A stretch of 64,000 nucleotides of DNA, taken from positions 411,340-475,339 of the forward strand of contig JAREIK010000379.1 of the NCBI GenBank assembly GCA_029783825.1, in the 5' to 3' direction. A program made the translations under genes and the position numbers. Source of the stretch: Sapria himalayana. Lineage: Eukaryota > Streptophyta > Magnoliopsida > Malpighiales > Rafflesiaceae. Numbering within the stretch: position 1 is the stretch's first letter; each line of letters opens with the position of its first letter. The notes beneath the pieces were generated by a model, which saw only the letters and a program-made list of their open reading frames with translations, ran no database searches and had not been told where the DNA came from. Positions 1-11,279 of the stretch are shown in pieces.

Positions 1-2000
1 GTGGGAGAAAACTAAGTGTTAAATACCTAAGAGTATTCGGGAGTGTTTGCTACTCACATATATTGGATGCCTATAAAATTAAGTTAGACTCTAAGATTCT
101 AAAATGCACATTAGTAGGTTACAGTCTGCAATCCAAGGGTTACAGACTGTATTCACCAGAAATAAACTTATTTCTGATGAGTAGAGTTATAATCATTAAT
201 GAAAACATCAAGTGGAATGAAAACAGCAAGTGATATGAAAACATCAATGAAAATAAAGCTACAAATAAAGAAGACTGTAGCATTGATGTTACAGTAAGCA
301 ATAAATAGGAATGCACTCTAAGGTATGAATTCTATTCCTTTTCTGAGTCTGAATCTGAGTCTATATTAGAGGAATCAGATGAAATAATTACACATGTCAA
401 ATGTAAAATTCTATCTGACAAATACCAGAGATGTAATTACATTTCAGTTGAGTCACTCAACTATGAAGAGGCTGTAAAATATCAAGTCTAGATAAATACA
501 ATGAAGATAGAAATGTCTATCATTAAAAAGAATCAAACTCAGACTCTAGTATACCTGCCCCCAAATAAACACAGTATAAGGGTCAAATAAATTTTTTGGA
601 TTAAAACTCGACCTAATACCAATCAACTTGTATATAAGGCTCGATTAATGGATAAAGGATACTCTCAAAAGCATGTAATAAATTATCTAGACGCCTTTGC
701 TCTAGTAGCAAGGTTAGAAATAATATGGTTATTAATAATTTTAGCTGGACAAAAGGGTTGGAATATATTCCAACTAGATATAAAGTTTGTCTTCTTGAAA
801 GAAGAATTCAATGAGGTGATTTATGTAGAATAACTCATTGGGTTTGTAAAATAATGAAGTGAGCATTGTGTTTATAAATTAAACAATGCTTTATTTGGGT
901 TGAAACAAGCTCCTCATGCTTGGTATCAATAAATAAATACTTACTTATTGAATCAAGGATTCAAACGAAGTAAGAGTGAGCCTATACATTACATTAAGAA
1001 AGTTAAGAATTCTAGAATTTTAATTGTATTTATATATGTGGATGACATAATTTTAACTAGTGATAAAACAAAATTAATAATTGATTTTAGAATAGAAATA
1101 TAGACTAAGTATGATATGTCAGACCTAAGTAACTTGAAATATTTCTTAGGACTGGAAATATCTCAAGACATAAGGAGTGTGTCTATCTCTCAAACTACAT
1201 ATATAAAATCTATATTTAAAAACATTGGAATGAGTGCTTGTAAACTTGTCTTCATCCTTTTCGTAGTAAACCAAAAATTAATTTATGCCTAGGGCAGATA
1301 AGTAAATAGGAAGACATAGAAGCTTGATTGGAAGCTTGTTGTATGCATAAGCAACAAGACCAATTATAGTATATTATGTTCATTTATTATCTTGATTCAT
1401 GCATGCACCTAATTACATACACCTTAATGCTACCAAAAGAGTATTAAGATATCTCAAAGGAACTATAGACTTAGGTCTGAAATACACTAGGATCAACCAC
1501 GCTAAAATATCTGGATATTGTAATAGTGATTGGGGTGAATGCCCAGAGGATTACAAAAGTACCTCTGGATATGTATTTAATTTAGGAACTATGGTTGTTT
1601 CTTGGAAATCTATGAAATAATCTACAGTTACTTTGTCTACCACTGAAGCTGAAAATGTTTCAGCTTCAGTAGCTACATCTCAAGCCTTATGGATGAAAAA
1701 GTTACTGACCAATTTGGATGAACCATTAAACTGTCCAACTAATATATTTTGTGACAATCAATTAACTATATTCATTGCGAATTATATGGTTATGTATAGT
1801 CGAACAAAACACATAAGTCTCAAATATCATTTTATTAAAGATGTCATTGAGACTGATGAAATCAATTTGCTATTTTGCAGAACAGAAGAACAAGTGATTG
1901 ATATTTTCACCAAGCATTTACCTAGAGAGAAGTTTGTCTATTTTCAGGAAAGCTTGGACTTACACCAACTACATCAAATGGGGGAAATTTTTGATTGGGT
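1..2000 (+). pseudogene. copia pol pseudogene (integrase C-terminus, RT, RNase H)
   Basis: Translating in shifting frames gives the end of a copia integrase at about 1-180 (LKVFG-like and GY.LQSKGYRLYSP-like text). The reverse transcriptase start follows at about 630-830 (VARLE..., QLDIKFVFLK), and its catalytic YVDD lies at 1035-1046. RNase H covers 1399-2000 (SDWGECPEDYKSTSGY, LSTTEAE, DIFTKHLPREKF). RNase H is interrupted by a TAA at 1618-1620 and earlier parts by more stops. The integrase-to-RT spacer at 180-600 also has many stops. The family normally processes and reverse-transcribes its own RNA in cytoplasmic particles; this copy cannot. Confidence 0.88.
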
Positions 2001-2342
2001 TGTTTGATTCTGTTGGTTTGGGATTTTTGGTGAAATTACCAATATGTTCTTACTGATATTTGATAAATGAACGTATGATATTTGATAAATGAACACATGA
2101 TATTTGCGGTAAAGTTTGATTTACCATTTGTTCATTATTAATTATCAAGCTCTGTATATAAGCTGTATTTTTTTTTACTTTGTCAAATATACGGGACACA
2201 TTTTTATTGAATTGGCTATTTTGGTTTTCTCTCTGATGTTGCCGCTCTCTCGATCTTCTCTTCTTCTTCAAAGCTCTTCTTCTTCTATATTATTCTACTC
2301 TCTAAAATCCTTGTTAAAACCAGGATTTGTTGTTATCAAACA
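2001..2342 (+). repeat. 3' LTR of copia element
   Basis: A 342-bp LTR bounded by TGTTTGAT and ATCAAACA. A purine run (AAATGGGGG, 1977-1985) lies just upstream and suits the plus-strand primer. TATATAAG at 2155-2162 is a good TATA box, and the CT-rich stretch after 2230 is typical leader sequence. No second LTR is in the window, so its age cannot be estimated here. Confidence 0.85.
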
Positions 2343-3780
2343 ATAGAATTGACTAAATTCACATGACCAGGATCATTGGTCCTCTAGAAAAAATGCCCCG
2401 AGGAAACTGGGCCAATGAGCCTAGCTGTGCTTGGATGGCAGCTTATATTTCCTGGTATACTTAGCATTATGTTTCTATATCAATTTAGCAATTCATCTCA
2501 CAATGGAAGATGATAGCTCACCACCATGCTTGATACTTGTCTTCCATGTAATTGTTGTGTCAATGCTATTTCTTGAATGAACTCTTCAGTTTCAGTGCCA
2601 TTGTATAATTACATATATATTTTGACATCAAGTTTCTCATACAATTGAGGAAAGAAAAATAATAGATGACACATTTATTAAGAAAGGTGCAACATATATG
2701 TTTCTATATATGCACACATTGACACATGTATACATATACAAAGACACTCATATTGTGTAAGGATGGTACGGTCAATGTTAGTTGTGAAAGTGCGCCCTTG
2801 TCTACCTTTGCATGTTCTAAACACTAAGATACAAGTTTTACTTTTACTTGAAAAATGATATTTTAAAGCAGGTCTTTGTGTACTAGTTGTTTAATTAATA
2901 AAAAATATTTTTACTAATATAAGTAAGTGATAGATTAGTTCGAATCTTTTTACTCCTCTAATTTCTCATTTTTTTTCTCCAATTTTTTAAATTGAAGATT
3001 TTTCAAGAACACGAGATGAATAAATAAATATTATCCCAAAGAAAAAAAAATTCAAGAACATAACATGAATAAATATGTACTGTTCCAAAGAAAAAAAATA
3101 CATGTATGCATATTTTTTGTCTTTTTTTTTTTTTTTGCAATGCTAGTATTAAAAATTTAGTTCATTTTTTTAAAATTATAGATAATAATGAGACAAATCA
3201 AGTGAGAGTTAAGCCAAACGAAGAGAGAAATTCTATATTTAAATATACTGTGTTCTAACCTAAATGATCTCAATTCAATAATGTGTATTTTTAAAAAAAT
3301 CAAAAGGGATATTTATAGTACAAATAATATTTTGCTGAAAATTTTTGGAATATTATAAAATATCTTAAAAATTCATTGCATGTTAAAAAATGACTTTCTA
3401 TGTATGAATTAAAAAAAATGAACAAATAAAAATATATATCTAAATTAAAAAAAAATTTAGAGGAAATATTTTGAATAGTACAAATACCTTTTATAAAATA
3501 AAATTAATAATTAAATAAGTTCAATTGAAAATTCTAGTAGAATTAGTAATTAAAGTAAGAATAATTGTATGATTACATCTATAAAGATGTAATCATACTA
3601 ATATTAAAATAAAGTATTAAAATTATATGATAAATAAATTGTGATTATATGAGATTATTATTTTTTTACCAAATAATTGAGACAATAATATAAAATGATA
3701 TATAAATAAATAGGAATATAGAGTTTTTTTTTTTTTTTTGAATTTTTAGTAAATTATTTTTTAGGTAAAATATGTGTCAT
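2343..3780. other. AT-rich intergenic DNA, no gene seen
   Basis: No supported exon, RNA gene or TIR pair. From about 2880 onward the base composition is very AT-rich with many A and T runs. A run of 13 C at 3799-3811 marks the boundary with the next repeat. Confidence 0.6.
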
Positions 3781-3784
3781 TAAA

Positions 3785-3995
3785 AACATCCACCCCAGCC
3801 CCCCCCCCCCCATATTATTCATTGGGGCTTTGGCGTATTCAGAGCATGTAAGACCCTCATCCCAGCAGTTGAGTACAATGATTGATAAAAATATTTGGGG
3901 AAAATCATATTTGGTGTTCTTGGGGATCAAATTCGCATTTCTACGATTGAACAATTTTGCCTCTGTGCTAATCGGAATATCTTAATATTGAGGTG
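3785..3995 (+). repeat. dispersed repeat R1, copy 1
   Basis: One of five copies in this window of an unnamed repeat of about 200 bp. Shared blocks in order are GGGGCT, GAGCATGTAAG followed by a CTC-TCCCA-like block, TTTGGGGAAAAT, GGGGATCAAA and a CTACGATT-like block. The other copies are at 13789-13998 (-), 14970-15192 (+), 59955-60180 (+) and 61065-61230 (+). There is no coding potential and I found no TIR. It could be a SINE or a fragment of a larger element. Confidence 0.6.
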
Positions 3996-4454
3996 TAGAA
4001 ATTCATTTAATAGTTGTTGATGTTACCCTTAGAGTAATATTATGGATCTACTAGAGTTGAGGATGACATGTTGTAAATTAGAGCCACCAGGAGATCGAAC
4101 AACATATCTTCTTTGGGAATAATATTTTCTAGTTTTGGGCTTATGTTTTTTATTGATAAATAAAAATATCGATCTCCACTCATGTTTCGTGTTACTATGA
4201 AAGTTGTGTATTGGGTACTCATCATGGGTTGATCTTCACTTATGCTCTAGAAACATTGGTTCTCTATATATTTAATGGTTTCAACAATTTTTTTGCAGGA
4301 CCGCTAGAGGTGAATTTTGGCACTCAATGTGTTCATATTATAATGTGCGATTACGCAAAAAATAACACATCAGATCTAATAAGAACTTTAAAATAAAATA
4401 TGATTGTGCTATAATAGTACTGGGATGATTAATCATATGGGAAGTCATTGTATT

Positions 4455-4640
4455 GTACACATTTATTTGAGGTCGTGTCTTGGTGTGACGTCAATAGGCA
4501 GTAAGTCTCAAGTTCGGGACTTATTAAATGAATCCCCTTCGATTTTCAGGGGTGAAGATGTCGAGATATTATGTTCTCATGTCCCCCACAAAAAGTAGGA
4601 GCCTTGTACACTGGGTACAACCTTCAAAGTATTAGTGTTT
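4455..4640 (+). repeat. dispersed repeat R2, copy 1
   Basis: It shares a diagnostic core with the reverse complements of 59410-59570 and 59590-59765. The core has a CAAG(A/T)...ACT(C/T)ATTAAAT block, a spacer of about 30 bp, a TGTCGAGATATTA-like block and a CCTTGTACACTGGGT-like block (in other copies CCTCGCACTAAGTG). It is non-coding and of unknown class. Confidence 0.5.
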
Positions 4641-6127
4641 GCGATGGTTTGTCTATTAGTTAATTTTATTTTTGTCATCATATTCAGGTTCCCTTTTCTT
4701 ATGCTTTTTAAATAAAGACTAAATTAACTATTTATAAGATAATAAAATTTTAAAAAAATTTACAAATTAATATTTGATTTAATTAATAAAAATATTTAAA
4801 TATCTGTATTAATAAAAACATAAAATAATTAATTCTATAATTATAAACAATTAAAAAAATTTTTGCATTAATAAATGAATATGCATAAACATTTGTATTA
4901 ATAAAAACCTAAAATTATTATTTGTATGATTATACAAAAATATTGACAAAAAATCTGAAATTGCGAATATATTTATATTAATAAAACTTTAAAAAAAATA
5001 TTTTTATGATTATAAAAATCTTTTTAAAAAATATTTACCAAAATATTTAAATTATTAAAAGAACGCTTCAAGTGTTATAAAAAAAATATCTTCAAGTGCT
5101 TTTTAAAAGAACACTTCAAATATTTTTTTTTTGAATTAAAAAGAATTAAAATATTACTAATGATATTTTTTTGTCCAAAAAATACTTAAAATAAATTTTA
5201 GCCTTATTAACACTTTTGAAAAGTACTACCAAAGTGACCCTAAGTTGATTTGAATTCAAGTTTTATTTTTGTTCCTAATGAATTTATAATACTTAAACCA
5301 TTGAGTATGATCTTTAATATTGGCTTTTTATATTTCAATTCTTATTGAAATAATAAACATATCTTTTTTATGATCTTCTTACTTTAAGGTAATTTAGGAT
5401 TTTTATAAATTATAAAATATATCAAATACTATGAAATTTTATGCGTATAAATTTAGTTCATATTATATTCATAAAAATATATTGAATTCATTAAAATTTA
5501 TAACCATAATTTCATATTATGGTTATAAATTTATCCAATAAATTATAAAAATATTAAATCTTATAATTTTTTTATGGTTATACATTTATATAATTTATTA
5601 ATGGTTATATGAAATAATATATTTTTTTAATAATATGAAATAATATTAAAATTTGATTACTAATTAATAGTTTTAATGGTTATTTAGTGTGGGCAAGAAG
5701 GGACAATAATGCCCATGTACCATTGCCACGTGAGTTCTGTCCCCTCAACTGTTGGCTTTGTTGAGGGAGCTTTCTAATCCACCCACAACCTCCGATTCTC
5801 CAATTATAGCGATCGCATGTACGAATGGTGTTGTGCGCCGGTTTGTTGGTTTATAGTTTTTCCTTAATTCCTTCGTCATCCATAACTGGAAATGTAAGTT
5901 TTATGGGAGATCCCACTCATTTTTCATGCGTTTAATTATTTTTCATATGTTGCCTTGATGTCTCATCCTAATACTACATATTGATAAATGTCGTATTATA
6001 ATTGTAATTTTTTTTAATATTGCTATTATACTTTGTGTCCTCATGATCAGACACAGTCTTCCATATTTTGTTGTCAAATTTGTGTACATGACATGTGGTG
6101 GAGAAATAATGTGAATTAGTCAATCAG
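4641..6127. other. AT-rich desert, then mixed-composition segment
   Basis: 4641-5690 is extremely AT-rich with many short inverted AT words and no supported feature. From 5690 composition becomes ordinary. A G-box hexamer CACGTG lies at 5727-5732, but with no gene start attached it is only a sequence match. The later part may be flank or intron carried along with the captured gene fragments that start at 6128. Confidence 0.45.
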
Positions 6128-6584
6128 GTGGGAAGATGGGCGAGTTAGATTCTTATGGGATTGAAGGAGGAGAAACAGAGGACGAAACACTTCAAAATCT
6201 GACCGAGTTATAGTTCTCCTGTGTAAGCAACCTTGCTCTCCCAAATAGAGTAGTTGTTCCATAATATTCGTCTCCCACAAAAAACAATTATTATTATGTT
6301 TTTTTTTCATTCCATGTCTTGTTCAACCATCAACGCAATGCTAGAGAACACCTACAGTGAACAGGGAGCAATGATGATAGCCATGGATAGTTATAGTAAA
6401 AATGGCGGCGAAATGCTCAGCCGCCTCACTCTCACTTATAACAGGTCTCTCTCTCTCTCTCTCTCGGTTTGTTTCTCCCGAACCAGTATCGACATGCTTG
6501 GCTTTTGGCCATAAGACTCGTCAAGCTTCAATCACGATGGAACTGATTGAGATCATCTCCAGAGCTTCTGCACTGAATGATTAA
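6128..6584 (+). pseudogene. ATP3: mitochondrial ATP synthase gamma subunit, C-terminal gene fragment
   Basis: The conceptual translation matches the C-terminus of the plant mitochondrial F1-ATPase gamma subunit, as I know the family. 6128-6222 reads GKMGELDSYGIEGGETED... and ends at a GTAAG donor. 6340-6444 reads NAMLENTYSEQGAMM...LTLTYNR, and 6516-6584 reads TRQASITMELIEIISRASA... before TAA. Introns are still present (about 6223-6330, and 6445-6515 with a CT microsatellite), so this is a copy of genomic DNA, not a processed retrocopy. It has an in-frame TAG at 6211-6213, where the family has Gln, and lacks a clean acceptor before the middle exon. The N-terminal two thirds of the gene are absent. 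It cannot encode a rotor subunit. Confidence 0.8.
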
Positions 6585-6836
6585 AAGCTTCTTCACAAAC
6601 AAATGAGTTTTTTTATAGTGTTTCCTTGATCAAAATTATATCAAAAAAATATTTCTGACTTTCGGAGCACTACATTGCGGAACTGAAGTAGGAATCGAGA
6701 CTAGAGTGGGTGAGTTCATGCAAGTGTCTTGTGTGCTTCACCTTTGTCAGTGAATTATATTCTCTAAAAAATTGAATTTACACAACACATGCATTACATT
6801 TACATTTATTTTGTAGCAGACACAAAAACTCACACA

Positions 6837-7460
6837 ATGGAAGTTAGCATGCCAGAGCAGCAGCAGCAAAACCCCTAGCAAGTTGCTATCATGGAGAGGC
6901 TCAACCAAGCGGTACAACTGCAACTCAACTTGGAGGGAGTGAAGCCTAGAGTTGTCGGCCTTTACAAAGCAATCAATCGCATTCTAGAAGACTTCATTGC
7001 TTACTCCCGAACTAAAATAATTACCAGTGCAGCTTCATTTGACAACACTTCCCCTCTACCATATGCCATTTTTCCTAGGGCTGGAGCAAATATGTTGAAT
7101 GCTTCTTCTCCTCAGCAAAATGTGCAACAACTATTGGCATAGCAATAATCCCAACACCGGAAAAAGGTGGTAACATTACCTCAACAACAGCTGTTTAGGT
7201 AACTTAATGCAGGGATTAGGGAAGGTATGGCCAACTTTAATAATGTAAATGACTAAATATTTTGTATTGTTGTCCTTGGGTTTGTTTTTGGTAACATGGG
7301 CTGGACAACCTCAAATGCAAAATTCAGCCACTGGGTCACCTTCTATTGCAACAGTCTAGGCAACTATCTTCTGTTTCGCATGGGTTGGGTCAGAGCCATA
7401 TAAACCAAGAAAATCAACTTAATCATCATCTAGCCCAATGACTGCCTCATAACTAGATGG
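6837..7460 (+). pseudogene. MED8: Mediator complex subunit 8 (MED8) gene fragment
   Basis: From the ATG at 6837 the frame reads a Gln-rich leader, a TAG, then MERLNQAVQLQLNLEGVKPR and GLYKAI(N)RILEDF, which is the conserved MED8 N-terminus. It then jumps directly to SFDNTSPLPY, PRAGANM and SPQQNVQQ, a block found far downstream in plant MED8, so the middle of the protein is missing. After a stop at 7141 the frame continues with LPQQQLF and, in another frame, MQGLGK and GQPQMQNS, then a GLGQSH-like block to about 7460. Intact MED8 links the Mediator head to transcription activators in the nucleus. This copy is dead: stops, frameshifts and a large internal deletion. It lies about 250 bp after the ATP synthase fragment on the same strand. 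Confidence 0.82.
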
Positions 7461-7794
7461 TAGACTCTTGTACAATTGCATTGGTTTTTAGTATTTTTCA
7501 AATTTATTTGTTTTGATTGTTATGTAAATTGTAATGTTGTTTAAAATAACCAGTAGCAATCCCCAGTGGACTCATGCCTCTCAAATGCTAAATGAACAAT
7601 GTAAGTCTTTGTTTGGTATCAGTATTGAGGTGTGTAGTATTGTTCCATAGGTGTGCTTGTAGTACATGTCATAGTGCTTCAATAACATTGTGTGTGCACA
7701 TGTGGTATCAATTTTAATTGTTGTGTAATGAAAAATATTATATTTAATTTATTTATATCTAGCATAGTTTTTTTTATTTTTTATTTTATCACAG

Positions 7795-8030
7795 GAAATT
7801 GTGGAAGAACGTATGACAGCTGCTTCTTAGCCAGTTGAGGGTTCTATGGATCTTCAAATAACTATTTTGAAGGAAGAAATGTCGGAAATGAAAGAAGTGA
7901 ATAATAAAATGAAAGAAATAAAGAATGCAAGGCAACAACAGATGACCTATATGGAGTCATAGTTAGCAGCATTGACTAGACAGATAGCACATAGAGATCA
8001 AGTAGAGTACTTATGCATGAAAGCCTAGCA
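7795..8030 (+). pseudogene. coiled-coil fragment, probably plant CACTA-associated protein tail
   Basis: Translation gives an alpha-helical, charged stretch (EERMTAAS, then ILKEEMSEMKEVNNKMKEI, then QMTYMES and LAALTRQIAHRDQVEY) with in-frame stops where Gln would be expected (TAG in place of CAG at two sites). This Met/Glu/Lys/Gln-rich coiled coil resembles the C-terminal tail of plant transposase-family PTTA/En-Spm proteins. Its position just before CACTA-like terminal repeats supports that reading. No catalytic motif is visible, so the family call is tentative. Confidence 0.4.
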
Positions 8031-8280
8031 CATTTATATCAACTAATGATGAGGATGATAATTTAGCTTTAAATGATTATATACCTATGTTATGTTTTTG
8101 TTTTAACTATGTAACTATTGTATAAAAATAATTTATTAACTATTTTTACTTTTTGATAAATAATGGTTTGTAGTATATGTTTTTATTTGATTTAATATAA
8201 AAATTTAAAAATATGTAATTAAATTTTTTGTAAAAAAATAAAATTGTGAAAATAGCTTTGGAATGAAAATAGACAGAGAT

Positions 8281-8442
8281 TTTTCCCTTGCTAATTTAGC
8301 TAGGGTTTTTTCCCTCGCTAATTTAGCTAGGAATTTTTCCCTTGCTAATTTAGCTATGAATTTTTCTCTCGCTAATTTAGCTATGAATTTTTCTCTCGCT
8401 AATTTAGCTATGAATTTTTCCCTCGCTAATTTAGCTAGGTAT
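8281..8442 (+). repeat. 27-bp subterminal tandem repeat, six copies
   Basis: The unit TTTTCCCTTGCTAATTTAGC plus about 7 bp repeats six times with small changes (CTTG/CTCG, AGGG/ATGA). Each unit contains CGCTAATTTAGCTAGG, a partial palindrome, the arrangement expected of transposase-binding repeats near a CACTA end. Because 27 is a multiple of three, an 85-codon frame runs through it; that frame is a by-product, not a gene. Confidence 0.8.
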
Positions 8443-8959
8443 TTTTCAGTACATATTCAGTCGAAAAATATAAATTATTATTCTTACTTACGATTAAAAT
8501 TAGCAAGGGAAAAAATATAATTAGTTAGGGAATTTCCAACATTCAAAAATTTGATAGTGAATTTTTTTTTCTCGTTAATATTTTATGACGAGTACTTTAG
8601 CTTTGGATAATTTATGTCATAAATCTATCATTATTATATTTTAGCAATGAAATAAGCTCAAATAGCTAGGGAAATTTTTTTAGCCACTTGGGCTTTTTTG
8701 TTGTAATTGGCTCAAAGAAGATGGAGAAGATGATAAACTAGAAGTAATTTGGAGTGAATAAAATAATACAAGTAAATTTGAGAAATAATACTTTTAAGAA
8801 GTCACAACATTTTTCAAGTCATAACTTTAAAAAAATCAAAGTCAACCTTCTAAAGATGTGAAGAAATATGGTGAAATATGAAATTTTCAATTCAATAATA
8901 TGGAGAACTTACCAAGAAATTTTTTGAGATTGTAGAAAATATACAAGTAGAAAAAAGTA

Positions 8960-10860
8960 TATTATTTCTTGTTGATTTACTATATTAGAAAGATGTAGTA
9001 GAAAAAACTATTAATGAATATAAGAAGGAAGATGAAGAGATTGTTATTGTAGCAAAAAAAGTCATGACTTTTGAAAAAGTCATGACTTTACAATTACATG
9101 CAAAATCTATGAAGAAGTCATAGTAGGAGACAAAGTTGCGACATTGATGAAACATAAGCCTAAAGGATATTCCATGACTTATTCCAGAGCTATAAGAATA
9201 AGGATCCAAGGAAAATTTCTGTCATGACTTCATAATAAGTCATGGCCTTATTGAAGGTGATCACATGCAATGATACTGGGATTTTTACAAAGTTATAGTA
9301 TCCAGTAAAGAATATCTTATAAGAAAGACTATGATGGATGCCTCGATGCTAAAGGATAATCTAGAAAGACATGTAAAAAAAAAGATATACTAAGAAGTTT
9401 GCCTAAAATACTTAAATTATCGACTAAATTAAATATAAGATATTAGTCTAGCTAATGATATTAAATATAATGTTGTTTGGGAGCAACCTAATAAATTACT
9501 CTTTGCATTATGTTATGTAGTAATTTTTTTACATATGCACACATTCAAAGACTTGTATATTGTAAAATTCCAAAATGAAGTTATGACACTCAAACTTAGT
9601 CATGACTATCCTTTTAAAAAAATGTCTTGGTCATGTGCAAAGTCATGAAAAAATTTTTATTTTCATCAACTTAACCTTAATTCTATAAATGAACTAATCC
9701 TAACTTTTGTGAAAATATTTCTTCTTTATCTCCACTCTGAAAAAATGACTCTATTTTTAAAATATCTAAGCTATCATAGAGGAGGAGATATTGATTTCAA
9801 AGCTAAAGGTGAGAAGAGATTGAGCACAAGGCCAAAAGGCCAAAGGTAAGTGACAAAAGTAGTCTACCATTGAGACTTTCTCCAAAGTCATGACACATGA
9901 ACTATTTTTTCTTATAAAAAAGATGAAGAGATTGATGACTTCTATTCTAGCCAATAATAATTTTATGAATGAGAGGGAATTCGATGAATTCATCATGCAT
10001 TTCCAATTGATGATAGAGATAAGAAATTGGATTTGATTTTGTACCCACATGGAATGGGGAAACACTACAATCATGAGAGAGTTTTATTCCAACCTAGAAG
10101 ATATGCAAGATAGATAGTGCTACATACTAGGATTTTGAGTATATTTTGGTAAGAAATTTATTAATGAAGTATTTAGATTGCAATGAATAATAAATGATAT
10201 GACATTCAAATTACTAAAGATGCAACCTAACCACAAGGCAATTACCAAGATGTTAACAAATAGAAAAGAGACATTGAGAGTTTGTCAAAAAGTATGTATT
10301 GATACTTAGTGCATGGATAACTCATTGAAAAAATCAATGTTTGGTTATATTTTTTATGCTTTATTTTGAAGCTAATTCTCCATCTCTCCACCATTATGAA
10401 AGATAGGAAAATTTTGCTCTTTGTCCTGGTGAGAGAATATAAGTTGCATGTGAGAAATATCTTAGAGAAGTTTATCCTTGATAATGATACTATGTCAAGA
10501 TGAAAGAGTCATGACTAATATAGATAGAAATGAATGATATCCATGAATGTCCCACATGACATGGGTGAGTGGGAAAAGAGGGCTTGAATGAGATAAGAAT
10601 AGGAAGTTGGTTCTTGAATAGAGAATCAACCAATATTAGGCAAGAAGTGTCACTGTTCCTTGAAGCCAACATAGAAGAAATGGAAAGAAGTGAAGATAGA
10701 TTTGATGAAGAATTGCTGCTCCAATATAATTTTTCTATAGGTAGATAAGAAGGAGACATGGAAGATATCCTCAGCCTATAAAAAAATATGAAGTTATAGG
10801 CTGATAATAGGATGTTTTCATGTCTCTTAGTAATCACAGAGGTTTAGAAATGATCTATAA
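8960..10860 (+). mobile_element. decayed plant transposon / retroelement protein region
   Basis: With several frameshifts and stops, the + strand reads NEREFDEFIMHFQL...RNW, MEWGNTTIMREFYSNLEDMQ and F(I/L)NEVFRLQ at about 9960-10180. The tail at about 10560-10830 reads LNEIRIGSWFLNRESTNIRQ then LFLEANIEEMERSEDRFDEE. The 'REFY.NL...' block followed by 'F....IN..F' resembles the putative plant transposon domain often found in retroelement gag-like proteins. There are no catalytic motifs and no termini. The palindrome GTCATGAC recurs six times in this interval. Family assignment is from memory of the motif and is tentative. Confidence 0.45.
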
Positions 10861-10869
10861 TCCATTCAA

Positions 10870-11180
10870 AATAGTTTATAACATGTGCAAGGGCAACCAT
10901 CTATGAAATCCCTGACAAATTTTGCACACTTAACATGAATGTCGCTCTTGGTGTCTTGCTAAAATAACTTTCTCACACTCATTCATAATATGAGGTATAA
11001 AAATGACATCATCATCTTCTTCTTTAGATGATATTGTCTAATTGGGTGAACCACTACTTGTGTTGTCACTATTTATTAGTCATTGCATAGAATAAATTAG
11101 CATCACGTACTGAACATTAAAAAAACATTCAAATATATATTATATAAAATTTCATAAACATAATTAATAGTCACATAGTC
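10870..11180. other. no gene seen
   Basis: Ordinary AT-rich sequence. Its last part (11110-11180) is a diverged duplicate of 11270-11330, so the 11-bp tandem array lies between two related flanks. Confidence 0.5.
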
Positions 11181-11275
11181 AACATTAGATGAACATCAAA
11201 TGAACATTAGATGAACATCAGATGAACATTAGATGAACATCAGATGAACATCAGATGAACATCAAATGAACATTA
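11181..11275 (+). repeat. 11-bp tandem repeat array
   Basis: About 8.5 units of ATGAACATYAG (Y = C or T; A replaces G in a few units). Flanks on both sides share TATAATATAAA..TCATAA.CATAA.TAATAGTCACATA-like text, so the array seems to have grown inside a larger duplication. Confidence 0.85.
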
Positions 11276-11279
11276 ATGT

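Larger units (their letters stand above)
1..2342 (+). mobile_element. Ty1/copia retrotransposon remnant, 3' half (5' part outside window)
   Basis: A decayed copia-type LTR retrotransposon cut by the window edge. The order seen is integrase C-terminal region, reverse transcriptase, RNase H, polypurine tract and 3' LTR, which is the copia order. The reading frame is broken by several stops and frameshifts, so it makes no polyprotein. The 3' LTR at 2001-2342 starts TGTTTGAT and ends ATCAAACA, a perfect 8-bp inverted repeat that fixes both ends. The 5' LTR and target duplication partner lie outside the window. Confidence 0.9.
6128..8708 (+). mobile_element. probable Pack-CACTA remnant carrying two gene fragments (5' end not found)
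   Basis: Two unrelated gene fragments (ATP synthase gamma, MED8) and a transposase-tail-like coiled coil are followed by a 27-bp subterminal array at 8281-8442. Inverted copies of its motif occur near 8490-8515 and 8660-8690, and the terminus at about 8693-8708 (CTTTTTTGTTGTAAT) resembles the reverse complement of CACTACAA-type TIRs. Subterminal TAGCGA-type repeats next to CACTA ends are typical of plant En/Spm elements. I did not find the 5' CACTA end or a 3-bp target duplication, so the left boundary is arbitrary. Confidence 0.5.

Noticed and set aside
6667..6680. CACTACATT as a possible 5' CACTA terminus
   Set aside because: It lies between the two gene fragments, is not followed by subterminal repeats and does not pair with the 3' end beyond CACTACA.
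8281..8442. Regular repeat array that could be taken for a CRISPR
   Set aside because: Units abut without unique spacers, and the context is a plant transposon end.
8263..8520. 85-codon open frame with repeated NFSLANLA
   Set aside because: It is produced by the 27-bp subterminal tandem array, whose unit is a multiple of three; no independent coding evidence.
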